DNA of 64,000 bases from Brachybacterium phenoliresistens (GCF_000576425.1 NZ_KK069991.1:1-64000), one strand, 5' to 3'; shown: positions 17,635-26,032, counted from the stretch's first letter. Notes: a model not told the origin generated them from the sequence alone. A program made the numbers and translations.

Positions 17635-18362
17635 CGCGGCCACGCTCCGCCCGGCTCGGCGAGCAGCAGCCCGGGGTCCGTCGGGGACGCCTGGCCGATG
17701 ATCCGGCCGTCGCGTAGCTGCACGGTGCGGTCGGCCCAGGCGGCGAACCGCGGCTCATGGGTGACCAGGACGACCGCCGCCCCCGCATCGGCGCGAGCTC
17801 GGAGGAGCTCGATGACCTCCAGTCCGGTCCGTGAGTCGAGCGCCCCGGTGGGCTCGTCGGCCAGCAGCAGGCGGCGCGGACCGACCACGCCGCGGGCGAT
17901 CGCGACCCGCTGCGCCTGCCCGCCGGACATCGCCTCGGGGAAGCGGTCCGCCAGATCGCCGATCCCGACCGCCTCGAGAGCTTCGAGCGCCGTTTCCCGC
18001 GCCGACCGGAAGGGCAGCCCGTCCAGCTCGAGCGGCAGCATGACGTTCTCCAGCGCGGTCAATGATGGCAGCACGCTGAGGTCCTGGAACACGTAGCCGA
18101 CGCTGGACCGGCGGATCGCCGCCCGCTGCGCTGCGGTCGCGCTCGGCAGAGATCGTCCCTCGACGAGGACGTCCCCGGCCGTCGGGGAGGAGAGCCCGCC
18201 GGCGATCTGCAGGAGCGTGGACTTGCCGGAGCCGGAGGGTCCCATCACGGCGACGAACTCTCCGCGCTCGACACAGAGGTCGATCCCGTCCAGCGCCGTC
18301 ACGGCACCCGGGCCGCTCCCGTGCACGCGGCGCACCGCGCGCATCTCCAGCGCCGCGTTCAT
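17631..18362 (-). CDS. ABC transporter ATPase (LolD/MacB type)
   Basis: This 243-residue nucleotide-binding protein is complete. Walker A is GPSGSGKST near residue 45, the Q-loop lies in YVFQDLSVLPSLTALENV, the signature is MSGGQAQRVAIAR near residue 144, and Walker B is LLLADEPTGALD, followed by a VTHEPRFA His-switch. The LTALENV and DEPTGALD wording is typical of the LolD/MacB/FtsE group that serves FtsX-like permeases. The start at 18362 overlaps the padR stop (ATGA), and the stop overlaps the permease start in the same way. The three genes are therefore one translationally coupled operon. Confidence 0.9.
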   Translation of the reverse strand: MNAALEMRAVRRVHGSGPGAVTALDGIDLCVERGEFVAVMGPSGSGKSTLLQIAGGLSSPTAGDVLVEGRSLPSATAAQRAAIRRSSVGYVFQDLSVLPSLTALENVMLPLELDGLPFRSARETALEALEAVGIGDLADRFPEAMSGGQAQRVAIARGVVGPRRLLLADEPTGALDSRTGLEVIELLRARADAGAAVVLVTHEPRFAAWADRTVQLRDGRIIGQASPTDPGLLLAEPGGAWPR

Positions 18363-18952
18363 CGGGCCTCGCTCGGGGTGCGGCGCCGCGCCGTGGGCGA
18401 GGCCTCGGTATCTGAGGCGGCCGATGTCGGACGGGACCGGTGCCGCGCCAGGGTGGCCTCGATCCCCTCGAGCCAGCTCAGCTCCGCCTCCAGCGTGGCG
18501 AGGTGATGGTCCAGAACCAGCATGCTGGGAAGATCCTCCGGCGCGACGCCGCGGCGGGCGCGGGTCGCATCGTGGAGCGCGGTCATGGCAGCGATGCGCT
18601 GCGCGTCGATGAGGGCCTGCACATCGACGCCGGGCACCACCACTGCCAGGGCGAGCTTCAGGGCGAGCTCGTGGCGCTCGGGCTGCGGTCGGGTGACTGC
18701 GTTGGCCCACCATCGCCCCAGTTCCTCCTTGCCGCGGTCCGTCAGGGACCAGCTGCCCTGGGTGCCGTCGTCGTCCTCTGAGGGCTCACGGGCGACCTGG
18801 CCGTCGCGCTCGAGGCGCGAGAGTGTCGCGGAGGCCTGGCCGATGTTCAGAGGCCAGATCTGCCCGGTGGACTCGTCGAAGGATCTGCGCAGCTGGTAGG
18901 TCGTCGCGGGGCCCATGCTGAGCAGGGCAAGCAGAGCGTGCTTGACGGACAT
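18359..18952 (-). CDS. PadR-family transcriptional regulator
   Basis: This 197-residue protein starts MSVKHALLALLSMGPATTYQLRRSFDE, the standard N-terminal winged helix of PadR proteins. ASATLSRLERDGQV follows as the recognition and wing region, then a C-terminal helical domain (Vir_C-like) of about 90 residues. The C-terminus is long and Arg/Ser/Thr-rich compared with typical 175-180-residue members. The ATG at 18952 has GGGAGG as ribosome site. It lies first in an operon with an ABC transporter and is probably its self-regulating repressor, released by a transported toxic compound. A perfect inverted repeat just upstream is the likely operator. Confidence 0.88.
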   Translation of the reverse strand: MSVKHALLALLSMGPATTYQLRRSFDESTGQIWPLNIGQASATLSRLERDGQVAREPSEDDDGTQGSWSLTDRGKEELGRWWANAVTRPQPERHELALKLALAVVVPGVDVQALIDAQRIAAMTALHDATRARRGVAPEDLPSMLVLDHHLATLEAELSWLEGIEATLARHRSRPTSAASDTEASPTARRRTPSEAR

Positions 18953-18968
18953 CGCGCCTCCCGGAAGG

Positions 18969-18999
18969 GGTTACTTCGAAACGGTTACTCGGTAACCGT
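18969..18999. promoter_or_regulatory. Putative PadR operator and promoter
   Basis: ACGGTTAC (18981-18988) and GTAACCGT (18992-18999) are perfect 8-bp inverted arms around TCG. A further GGTTAC half-site sits at 18969-18974. On the minus strand the repeat contains TTACCG, 16 bp from TAACCC, a plausible but poor -35/-10 pair, so binding would block RNA polymerase. Confidence 0.65.
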
Positions 19000-19047
19000 A
19001 GTGGCGAGGGCGGACGGGCGCAACCGCTGCGGCCAGCATCCCGAAGA

Positions 19048-19133
19048 ACGCACGCTCCCGCCGCGTGACCGATGCGGGGACGCACGCCCCCGCCGCGTGC
19101 CCGGTGCGGGGACGCACGCCCCCGCCGCGAGCC
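19048..19133. repeat. 32-bp tandem repeat, about 2.6 copies
   Basis: Units start at 19048, 19080 and 19112, with the third partial. Each begins ACGCACGC(T/C)CCCGCCGCG and ends with TGCGGGG or a variant. The array lies in the 330-bp gap between padR and the antiporter gene, where no coding frame looks real. Confidence 0.75.
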
Positions 19134-19134
19134 G

Positions 19135-19193
19135 GCGAGTGCCGGTCTACGAGCCGAATCAGGGCCTTCGATGGCTCGCCATCCGGCACTCGC
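19135..19193 (-). terminator. Hairpin downstream of the CPA1 antiporter gene
   Basis: GCGAGTGCCGG (19135-19145) and CCGGCACTCGC (19183-19193) are perfect 11-bp complements. An inner CGAGCC/GGCTCG pairing (19150-19155 with 19173-19178) gives a two-part stem. It lies about 90 bp past the stop of the minus-strand antiporter. Confidence 0.55.
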
Positions 19194-19275
19194 GGCGACA
19201 GGGGTGGGGCGACGGCGGCGACAGGGGTGGGGCGGCGGGCCGGTGGGGCCCGGCGGCGGGTGGGGCCGGCGGGGC
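19194..19275. repeat. G-rich repeat tract after the antiporter gene
   Basis: The plus strand has many runs of three to five G, including two copies of GCGACAGGGGTGGGGCG. It could form G-quadruplexes on the plus strand. It occupies the 3' flank of the antiporter gene and is not coding. Confidence 0.5.
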
Positions 19276-19284
19276 GGGGGGCGG

Positions 19285-20952
19285 TCAGTGCTTCTTGGAG
19301 CGGGAGCGCGGCGGGGCGGCCATGATCTGCAGGTCCAGCTGCCGCAGCACGTGATCGGCCGCCTCCGGGTCCACGCCCGGCTCGGAGCGGGCGGCGAGGA
19401 TCTCGGTGCGCGCCGCGTCCAGGCCCACGGTCTGGGCGACGGCCATGAGCTCGCGGCCCTTGGCGACCTTCTTCCGCACCGCGGCCTGCTGCGCCGCCTG
19501 CTCCGCGGCCTTCTGCGCCGCCTCGGGGTCGAGGGGCTCCCCGTCGGGCCGGACCGCGCGGATCGCCTGGGTCTGGGTGTCGATCTCGCGGCGCATGCCC
19601 TCGAAGCGCTTAGTGAGCATGCGCATCTGCTCGCCGGAGAGCTCCTCGGACTCCCCGAAGCGCTCCCGGATCGCCCCCAGCGCGGCGGTGCGGGCGCGGC
19701 CGGTGAGCTCGCGGATCTCCGCGGCGGCGACGGAGCCGTCGTCCTGCAGGCCCAGCAGGCGCAGCACGGGCCCGACGGTGAGGCCCGTCGGCACCAGGGT
19801 CGCCAGCAGCACGGCGCAGGCCAGCACGATCACCAGGCCGCGATCGGCGATGAGGCTGCCGTCGGTGGCGAAGGTCGGCACGGACAGCGCGAGCGCGAGG
19901 GTCGCCAGGCCTCGCATCCCGCACCAGGTCAGCACGAAGGACTCCCGCCAGTCCCGCGGCAGCGGGTCGGTGCGGCGGGTGGCGGCGGCCAGCGCCAGCA
20001 TCCCCAGGAAGCGCACGGCGATCACCACCGCGCAGACGACCACGGCCGGCATCGCGTAGCCGAGGATGTCGGTACCCTCGGCCAGCACCACGGCGCGCAG
20101 CTCGATGCCCATCAGCCCGAAGGCCAGGCCCGTGAGCATCAGGTTCACGACGTCCCAGAAGGCCGCGCGGGTCACGCGGGCCTCCCCGTCGGAGGCGCGG
20201 GCGCGGCGGTTGGTCTCCAGCGCGGTGACGACCACGGCGATGACGCCGGAGGCATGCACCTCCTCCGCGAGGATGTACGCCGCGAAGGGCGCGACGACGC
20301 TGACGGCCGTGCGGGCGCCCACCGAGGTCACGGCACGATCGGCCACCCGGTACAGGAAGCCCACCAGGAACCCGATCGCGACCGCGAGCGCCGCGCCGAT
20401 CACGAAGTCCAGCAGGATCCCGGGGCCGAGGGAGTCCTGCCCCGCGAGCACCGCCCCGAGCGCCGCCTGGAACAGCACGATCGCGACGGCGTCGTTGAAC
20501 AGGCCCTCCGTCTGCAGGACCGTGAGCAGGCGCCGCGGCATCCGCGCGGGGCCGGCGACGGCCTCGACGGCGACGGGATCCGGAGGGGCGACCATGGCGC
20601 CGAGCATGATCGCCAGCGGCAGCGCGATGCCGGGGACCAGCCACAGCACGGTGCCGGCGACCGCGGCGGCGGTCACCGCCGTCAGGCCCACCGCCAGCAT
20701 CAGCAGGGTGCGCCAGCGGGTGCGGAACACCGACCAGCTCGAGGTGCGCGCAGCCTGGAACAGCAGCGGCGGCAGGAACAGCGGGAGGATCAGCTCGGCG
20801 TCGATGAGGTAGTCCGGCACCCACGGCAGCCAGGCGATCGCGGCCGTCGCCACCAGCATGAGGATGGGGTAGGGCAGCTTCCAGCGCTCGCCGATGGCCA
20901 CGCAGACCGCCGTCACGGCCAGCAGGGCGACGACGAGGACGATGATCTCCAC
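19285..20952 (-). CDS. CPA1-family Na+/H+ antiporter
   Basis: This is a 555-residue cation:proton antiporter. About 12 helices fill residues 1-410. The core includes LFLPPLLFQAARTSSWSVFR, APPDPVAVEAVAG with the Asp-Pro of the ion site, and TEGLFNDAVAIVLFQAALG carrying the paired Asn-Asp of electroneutral CPA1 proteins. A soluble C-terminal domain of about 140 residues with coiled-coil-like Glu/Arg runs follows, ending Ser-Lys-Lys-His. The start is GTG at 20952, 6 nt after a TAGGGT box, so it is probably leaderless. The protein is likely involved in pH and sodium balance, separately from the nhaA/nhaD operon. It is divergent from a DJ-1 family gene. Confidence 0.88.
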   Translation of the reverse strand: MEIIVLVVALLAVTAVCVAIGERWKLPYPILMLVATAAIAWLPWVPDYLIDAELILPLFLPPLLFQAARTSSWSVFRTRWRTLLMLAVGLTAVTAAAVAGTVLWLVPGIALPLAIMLGAMVAPPDPVAVEAVAGPARMPRRLLTVLQTEGLFNDAVAIVLFQAALGAVLAGQDSLGPGILLDFVIGAALAVAIGFLVGFLYRVADRAVTSVGARTAVSVVAPFAAYILAEEVHASGVIAVVVTALETNRRARASDGEARVTRAAFWDVVNLMLTGLAFGLMGIELRAVVLAEGTDILGYAMPAVVVCAVVIAVRFLGMLALAAATRRTDPLPRDWRESFVLTWCGMRGLATLALALSVPTFATDGSLIADRGLVIVLACAVLLATLVPTGLTVGPVLRLLGLQDDGSVAAAEIRELTGRARTAALGAIRERFGESEELSGEQMRMLTKRFEGMRREIDTQTQAIRAVRPDGEPLDPEAAQKAAEQAAQQAAVRKKVAKGRELMAVAQTVGLDAARTEILAARSEPGVDPEAADHVLRQLDLQIMAAPPRSRSKKH

Positions 20953-21055
20953 GTCCCGACCCTACCGCCGTCCCCGGCGGCACCGGGGGAGGGGTGGTGG
21001 CGCCGGCCCTGCGCGGCGCAGACTGGTGCCCCAGCACTCTCCAGGAGGAGTTCCC

Positions 21056-21610
21056 ATGTCGAAGAAGATCCTCATCCTCACCGGTGACGCCGCGGAGACG
21101 CTCGAGGTGTTCTACCCCTACCATCGGCTCCAGGAGGCCGGCCACGAGGTGCACATCGGCGCCCCGGAGAAGCGCCGCCTCCAGTTCGTCGTCCACGACT
21201 TCGTGGACGGCTTCGACACCTACACCGAGAAGCCCGGGCACACCTGGGAGGCCGATGTCGCCCTCGCGGACGTGGATCCCGCCGACTACGACGCCCTCGT
21301 CGTCCCGGGCGGGCGGGCGCCGGAGTACCTGCGCAACAACCCCGAGGCGCAGCGGATCGTGCAGCACTTCTTCGCGCAGGACGCCCCGGTCGCGGCGACC
21401 TGCCACGGTCCCCTGATCCTGGCGGCGGCCGGCGTCCTGCCGGGCCGCACCAGCTCCGCCTATCCCGAGCTCGCGATCGACGTGGAGACCGCCGGGGGCG
21501 TGTTCGAGGACGGCGGCGCCGTGGTCGACGGGAAGCTCGTCACCGCCCGCGCCTGGCCCGACAACGGCACCTGGATGAAGGCCTTCCTCGCCGTCCTCGA
21601 CGCCGCGTGA
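21056..21610 (+). CDS. DJ-1/PfpI-family protein
   Basis: This 184-residue protein is a class I glutamine-amidotransferase-like member of the DJ-1/PfpI group. Glu15 and the nucleophile Cys116 in AATCHGPLILAAAG, with His117 beside it, form the expected elbow. VVPGGRAPEYLRNN near residue 83 is another family motif. The LEVFYPYHRLQEAGHEV start differs from the PfpI protease consensus, so a protease, glyoxalase or stress-repair role is open. The ATG at 21056 has AGGAGGAG upstream. The stop overlaps the GTG of the serine hydrolase gene by 4 bp, so the two are coupled. Confidence 0.88.
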   Translation: MSKKILILTGDAAETLEVFYPYHRLQEAGHEVHIGAPEKRRLQFVVHDFVDGFDTYTEKPGHTWEADVALADVDPADYDALVVPGGRAPEYLRNNPEAQRIVQHFFAQDAPVAATCHGPLILAAAGVLPGRTSSAYPELAIDVETAGGVFEDGGAVVDGKLVTARAWPDNGTWMKAFLAVLDAA

Positions 21611-22953
21611 TCGGCCGCGCGACGCCCGCCGCCGTCGGGCTGGACGCCGAGGCCCTCGCGCGGATCCCGGGGATCCTGCGCGAGGGTGTCGAGGCATCCC
21701 CGCCGCGCCTGGCGGGGGCGAGCGCCCTGGTGGCCCGCCACGGGCGGATCGTCCTCGAATGCGCCGAGGGCTGGGCCGTGCGCTGGCGCGACGCCGAGCA
21801 CGAGCTGCCGATGGACCAGCGGGTCCCGGCCCGCGAGGACACGATCTACGACGTCGCCTCGATCTCCAAGCTGTTCACGGCGATCGCCGTGCTGCAGCTG
21901 GTCGAGGCCGGGCAGGTGGGCCTCGAGGACCCCATCGCGCAGCATCTGCCGCGCTTCGCCGCGCACGGCAAGGACCGCGTCCGCGTCCACCACCTGCTCA
22001 CCCACACCGGAGGGCTGCCGGCCGAACGGCCGCTGCACCGCGAGCGCCCGGATCCCGCCTCCCGGCGGGAGCTGGCCCTGGAGACCGAGCCGATCGCCGG
22101 GCCGGGTGAGAAGTACGTCTACAGCGACATCGGGATGATCGCGCTGGGCTGCCTGGTCGAGGAGGTCGCCGGCCGGCCCCTGGACGCGGTGGTGCGCGCA
22201 CGCATCACCGGGCCGCTGGGCATGGACGAGACCATGCATCGGCCCCCGGCGGCGCTCCTGCCCCGCATCGCCGCGACGGAATGGGACCCGGACACGGGCA
22301 CGATGCTGCGCGGGGTCGTGCACGACGAGAAGGCCCGCGCCCTGGACGGGGTCGCGGGGCACGCGGGGATCTTCTCCACCGCCTCCGACCTGGCCGTGCT
22401 CGCGCAGACGCTGCTGGACGGCGGCCGATGCGGGACGGCGCGGATCCTCTCCGAGGAGAGCGTGGCGGCGATGCTCACCGACCGCGTCGCGGCGATCACC
22501 GGACCGGACGGCGCCCGCCGGGGCCTGGGCACGGAGCTCTCCGCGGCCAGCCACGGCGCGCTCGCCCGGCCCCGCAGCGCCGGGTCCCGCGGCACCGGGT
22601 CCTCCGCGGCCGGGGCCGGGACCGTCGCGTCCACCGCGGCTGGGCCCCGCGGCGCCGGGTCCTTCGCGGCCGGGCCCCGGACCGCCGGGCACACCGGCTT
22701 CACCGGCACCTCGCTGCTGATCGACCCGGGCACGGGCGTGAGCGTGATCGTGCTGGCCAACGCCGTGCACCCGCGGCGGGAGCGGTCCGGGATGCCGGAG
22801 GTGCGGCGCGCGGTCGCCGACGCCGTCGCCGATGCCCTCGGGGCCGAGGACGCGCCGGCGCCGCACCGGTCCGCGGCACCGCACCTGCCCTCGGCACCGG
22901 ACCGGCCCTCGGCGGCGGTCAGCGGGTTAGCGCCGCCTCCTCCGCGCCGCTGA
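21607..22953 (+). CDS. Serine hydrolase of the beta-lactamase/PBP4* type
   Basis: This 448-residue enzyme has the class-C beta-lactamase-like fold. Ser85-Ile-Ser-Lys88 is the SxxK motif, Tyr172-Ser-Asp174 stands for YxN, and His362-Thr-Gly replaces KTG. LLTHTGGLP and GPLGMDETMHRPP are typical of esterase/D-peptidase members rather than antibiotic-degrading lactamases. No signal peptide is visible, so it may act inside the cell. Two oddities stand out. An Ala/Gly/Ser-rich insert lies at about residues 321-360 directly before HTG, and a Pro-rich tail of about 35 residues extends past the domain. The GTG start overlaps the DJ-1 gene, and its last 35 bp overlap the convergent gene at 22919. Confidence 0.8.
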   Translation: MIGRATPAAVGLDAEALARIPGILREGVEASPPRLAGASALVARHGRIVLECAEGWAVRWRDAEHELPMDQRVPAREDTIYDVASISKLFTAIAVLQLVEAGQVGLEDPIAQHLPRFAAHGKDRVRVHHLLTHTGGLPAERPLHRERPDPASRRELALETEPIAGPGEKYVYSDIGMIALGCLVEEVAGRPLDAVVRARITGPLGMDETMHRPPAALLPRIAATEWDPDTGTMLRGVVHDEKARALDGVAGHAGIFSTASDLAVLAQTLLDGGRCGTARILSEESVAAMLTDRVAAITGPDGARRGLGTELSAASHGALARPRSAGSRGTGSSAAGAGTVASTAAGPRGAGSFAAGPRTAGHTGFTGTSLLIDPGTGVSVIVLANAVHPRRERSGMPEVRRAVADAVADALGAEDAPAPHRSAAPHLPSAPDRPSAAVSGLAPPPPRR

Positions 22954-23941
22954 CCCCGTCCTCGTCGTTCCACCGCAGCACCTCGTCGTGGCTGTCGGAG
23001 ACGAGCGTCAGGCGGTACGCGCCCGGCCGCCCGGAGAAGCGCAGGGTCATGCGGGCATCGGTGACCCGCGCGAGCACGGGCGCCATGGCGAGGGTGAGCC
23101 GGTCCCGGGCGCGGCGGGTCTCCGGGGCGTCCTCGGCGTCGTCCAGCAGCAGGACCTCGCGGCCGGCGCGGCGCGCGGCCTCGACCGCGTCGGTGAAGGC
23201 GCGCTGGCGGACCAGTCCGGGCACCCGGATCTCGTCGCGCAGCGCCGCCTCGAGCACGCGCGCCCGCACCCGGTCCTCCTCGCCGATCCCGCCCTCGGAG
23301 GCGATCACCTCGAGCACCGGCATCGCCCGCTCCAGCACCCCGTCGATGCGGGTGCGGCGCTCCTGCTCGGCGGCCGCGGCCGATACCTCGGTGGCCGCGC
23401 GGGCGATCGCCGATCCCCGCACGCGGTCCAGGCGCCGCCCCATCCGATCCAGGCCCATGGCGACCCAGGTGCCCACCAGCAGCGTCCCGGCATGGCGCAC
23501 GATCAGCTCGGCCGCGACGAGGGGCGACCCTCCGGCGGCCAGCGCCCACACGAGGGTCACCAGGAACATCGCCGCCAGGCCGACCCAGGCCATGCCGACG
23601 CGGCCGCGCACGGCCATCGCCAGCAGCAGGAAGGTGAGCGCCCCGAAGTGCCAGCCGGCCCAGCCCAGATCGTCCGAGAAGGGCAGCCCGTGCTCCACGA
23701 CGGCGGTCGTGAGCGCCACGGTGGCGATGACTGCGGCGGCGCGGGCTCGGGACATCCGGGGAGCGCCGTCGAGCATGAGGATCGCGGCGCCGACGGCGAG
23801 CCCCAGCAGCCCGGCGATCACGGTGACGCTGATCAGTCTGATGTCCGGGGTCAGCGCGACGAGCACGGCGTGGGTGAGGACCAGGCAGGCGGCGATCACC
23901 CAGGCGGCCCGGGAGCTGCGCAGGACGATCCACGGCTGCAT
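22919..23941 (-). CDS. Membrane protein, kinase-like but without an ATPase domain
   Basis: This 340-residue protein has about five helices in residues 1-165, starting VIAACLVLTHAVLVAL. A linker follows (MGRRLDRVRGSAIARAATEV) and then a cytoplasmic helical region with EQERRTRIDGVLERAMPVLEVIAS. The layout copies a NarX-type sensor kinase, but no N-box, G1 (DxGxG) or G2 box follows. The C-terminus is instead a short alpha/beta part with VLLLDDAED and MTLRFSGRPGAYRLTLVS. It starts inside the kinase stop (TGATG at 23939-23943), so it is made together with the kinase. It may be a degenerate sensor or an adaptor, and I cannot assign a function. Confidence 0.65.
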   Translation of the reverse strand: MQPWIVLRSSRAAWVIAACLVLTHAVLVALTPDIRLISVTVIAGLLGLAVGAAILMLDGAPRMSRARAAAVIATVALTTAVVEHGLPFSDDLGWAGWHFGALTFLLLAMAVRGRVGMAWVGLAAMFLVTLVWALAAGGSPLVAAELIVRHAGTLLVGTWVAMGLDRMGRRLDRVRGSAIARAATEVSAAAAEQERRTRIDGVLERAMPVLEVIASEGGIGEEDRVRARVLEAALRDEIRVPGLVRQRAFTDAVEAARRAGREVLLLDDAEDAPETRRARDRLTLAMAPVLARVTDARMTLRFSGRPGAYRLTLVSDSHDEVLRWNDEDGVSGAEEAALTR

Positions 23942-25152
23942 CACCTCACCCCCGGCCGTGTCCAGGAGATCTCCACCTGCGTGCCCTCGCCGGGGGCGGA
24001 GATCACCCGTGCCTCGCCGCCGGGGAGTCGGGCGATGCTCCCGAGGATGCTCTCGCGCACCCCCATGCGGTCCCAGCCCACGCCGGCCATCGAGAAGCCG
24101 ACGCCGTCGTCGAGGACGCGGATGTCGATCCGCTCGTCGCGCAGGCGGACCTCGACGGCCCGCTGCACGGCGCGCTCCTCCGCGCCGCCGGCGTGGCGGA
24201 GGCTGTTGCGCAGGGCCTCGCCGACGGCGGTCACCAGGGCGCGGCGCACCTCGGCGGGCACCGGGCGGCTGCGGGTGACCTGGGAGGTGAAGGCGACGGC
24301 GGGGCTGATCTCGTAGACGGTCTCCTGCAGCAGGACGACGAAGTCCCGCGCCGCGAACCCTCCCTCGCGGCGCTGCCGCGCCGCGCGCGGGGAGGCCGAG
24401 TCCTGCAGGGTGCGCAGGGCCGTGCGGGCATGCTGGCGGGCGCTCTCGCGCAGCGCCGGGTCCTCCCGGCCGGCGAGGACGAGGACGCTGAGCACCTCGT
24501 CGTGGAGGAACTGGCGCAGCCACTGGTCCTCCTCGCGCACCGCGGTGCGCCGCGCGCTCTCGCGGGCCTCGGCGCGCGCCCGGTCGGTGGCCTCGTCGGT
24601 GCGGCGGGCGAGGTCGCGGAACAGGAGGATCATGCCCACCAGCACGCCGCCGAAGACGATCGGGTACAGGCCGTCCTGCGTGGCCTGCGCCTCGAGTCCC
24701 GGCGGGCCGGCCAGCAGCCGCACCAGGCCGATGCCGACGCCGACGAGGACCGCGGAGATCCAGGCCAGCACCGTCCGCCCGGCGATGCAGACGGCGGCCA
24801 CGCCGATCACGGCCGTGAGCGTGAACCAGGGCGCCTCCTCCAGCGTGCCGGGGGAGTGCATCGCCGGGACCAGCGTCGCCAGCAGGCCGAAGGCGGCGAT
24901 CCCGGTGCCCAGCAGGGTCCGCCGGATGGCCCGGATCGGGGCGCGGCGGGTCATGGCGAGCAGGACCAGGGGCATCACGAACACCACGAGGATCGAGCAC
25001 ACGTCCCACAGCAGGTGGTAGACGTGCCACTGGCGCAGCAGGGCGGGCGTGCCGAGGGCGCCGAAGGTGAGTCCGCCGAGCGCGTAGCCGAGGGTGAGGA
25101 CCCGGGTGACGCTGTCCTCCATGGAGGCGTGCGCCGGCTCGGAGGAGGTCAC
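23941..25152 (-). CDS. NarL-type sensor histidine kinase
   Basis: This 403-residue kinase has about six helices in residues 20-178, with no extracytoplasmic domain of note. A coiled linker leads to a HisKA_3-type dimerisation helix with the phospho-acceptor His217 in QFLHDEVLSVLVLAG. The ATPase domain shows the N-box in VGEALRNSLRHAGG, the G1 box in LDDGVGF and the G2-like GEGTQVEI at the C-terminus. The GTG at 25152 overlaps the regulator's stop as GTGA. Its partner is the adjacent LuxR-type response regulator. The signal is unknown, and lack of an external domain suggests sensing in or at the membrane. Confidence 0.85.
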   Translation of the reverse strand: MTSSEPAHASMEDSVTRVLTLGYALGGLTFGALGTPALLRQWHVYHLLWDVCSILVVFVMPLVLLAMTRRAPIRAIRRTLLGTGIAAFGLLATLVPAMHSPGTLEEAPWFTLTAVIGVAAVCIAGRTVLAWISAVLVGVGIGLVRLLAGPPGLEAQATQDGLYPIVFGGVLVGMILLFRDLARRTDEATDRARAEARESARRTAVREEDQWLRQFLHDEVLSVLVLAGREDPALRESARQHARTALRTLQDSASPRAARQRREGGFAARDFVVLLQETVYEISPAVAFTSQVTRSRPVPAEVRRALVTAVGEALRNSLRHAGGAEERAVQRAVEVRLRDERIDIRVLDDGVGFSMAGVGWDRMGVRESILGSIARLPGGEARVISAPGEGTQVEISWTRPGVR

Positions 25153-25790
25153 CAGACCCCCGGCTCCCCGATGAACCCGTCCTCGACGGCCCGCTTGTAC
25201 AGGTCGACCTTGGTGCCGCTCTCCCGCCCGACCCGCACGTACTTGGCGCGGATGTCCTTGACGTACTTGTCGACGGTGTGGACGGACAGCCCCAGGCGCT
25301 GGGCGACGGAGACCGTGGTGTGGCCGTCGGCGTACATGGCCAGCACCTCGCGCTCGCGCGGGCTGAGCCGGGCGTCGCGCAGGCGCTCGTCGGAGTCGAT
25401 GGAGGCGGCGAGATCCGCGGTCATGACGTTGCCGCCGGCGAGGACGGCCTGCACGGCGGCGACGAGGTCCTCCTCGGGGGCGGACTTGCGCACCACGGCG
25501 CCCGCCCCGGCCTGGGCGGCGCCGCGCAGCAGGAAGCGGCTCTCGCCGGAGGTGTAGACGACCGTGGCGATCCCGGCCTCGCGCAGGATCGAGATGTTCT
25601 CGTCCGGGGCGGAGCCGTCCTGCAGGCGGAGGTCGAGGATCGCGAGGTCGACCCGGGGGTGCTCGCGCAGGAAGTCGTCCACGGTCGGGGCCAGGCCCAC
25701 GAACTCGCAGCCGGGGATCCGGGCGACGACCTCGCTCAGGACCGTGCCCATGAAGGGGTGGTCGTCGATCGCGCCCACGGTGTGGCCCAC
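25149..25790 (-). CDS. LuxR/NarL-family response regulator
   Basis: This 213-residue regulator has a receiver domain with acidic pocket Asp9-Asp10, phospho-acceptor Asp53 in LAILDLRLQ, and a Lys in VVRKSAPEED. The C-terminal LuxR helix-turn-helix reads LSPREREVLAMYADGHTTVSV followed by HTVDKYVKDI. The GTG at 25790 is preferred to one 21 nt upstream because GGGAGG lies 8 nt before it. It is the first gene of a regulator-kinase-sensor operon. The SVHTVDKYVKDIRAKY wording resembles regulators that act on multi-gene stress responses. The targets are unknown. Confidence 0.87.
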   Translation of the reverse strand: MGHTVGAIDDHPFMGTVLSEVVARIPGCEFVGLAPTVDDFLREHPRVDLAILDLRLQDGSAPDENISILREAGIATVVYTSGESRFLLRGAAQAGAGAVVRKSAPEEDLVAAVQAVLAGGNVMTADLAASIDSDERLRDARLSPREREVLAMYADGHTTVSVAQRLGLSVHTVDKYVKDIRAKYVRVGRESGTKVDLYKRAVEDGFIGEPGVW

Positions 25791-25955
25791 GGCGTGTCCC
25801 TCCCAGCTCACCGGCGCAGGAGGCCCGCGCCGGCATGTCGGCAGCGGTTCCCGGCGAGGAACCGCGGGCCGTCAGTCTACCGGCGCGCCGGAGCGGCCGC
25901 AGGGAGGACCGGGCGGCGGGACGTGCGGCGCCCGGAGGGCGCGCGACGTGGTGGG

Positions 25956-26032
25956 GTGGGCCTGCGGCGCGGAACTCCGCCGCTGCCGGACGGTGCGTCC
26001 GGCAGCAGCGCAGAGCGTGAGCCGCAGCCCAC
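25956..26032. terminator. Large two-part hairpin in a gene-free gap
   Basis: The inner stem CTGCCGGAC/GTCCGGCAG (25983-25991 with 25997-26005) is perfect with a 5-nt loop. An outer pairing of GTGGGC-C-TGCGGC (25956-25968) with GCCGCAGCCCAC (26021-26032) flanks it. It lies 100 bp after the stop of the ABC exporter operon and before the two-component operon. The rest of 25791-26131 shows no gene. Confidence 0.6.
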
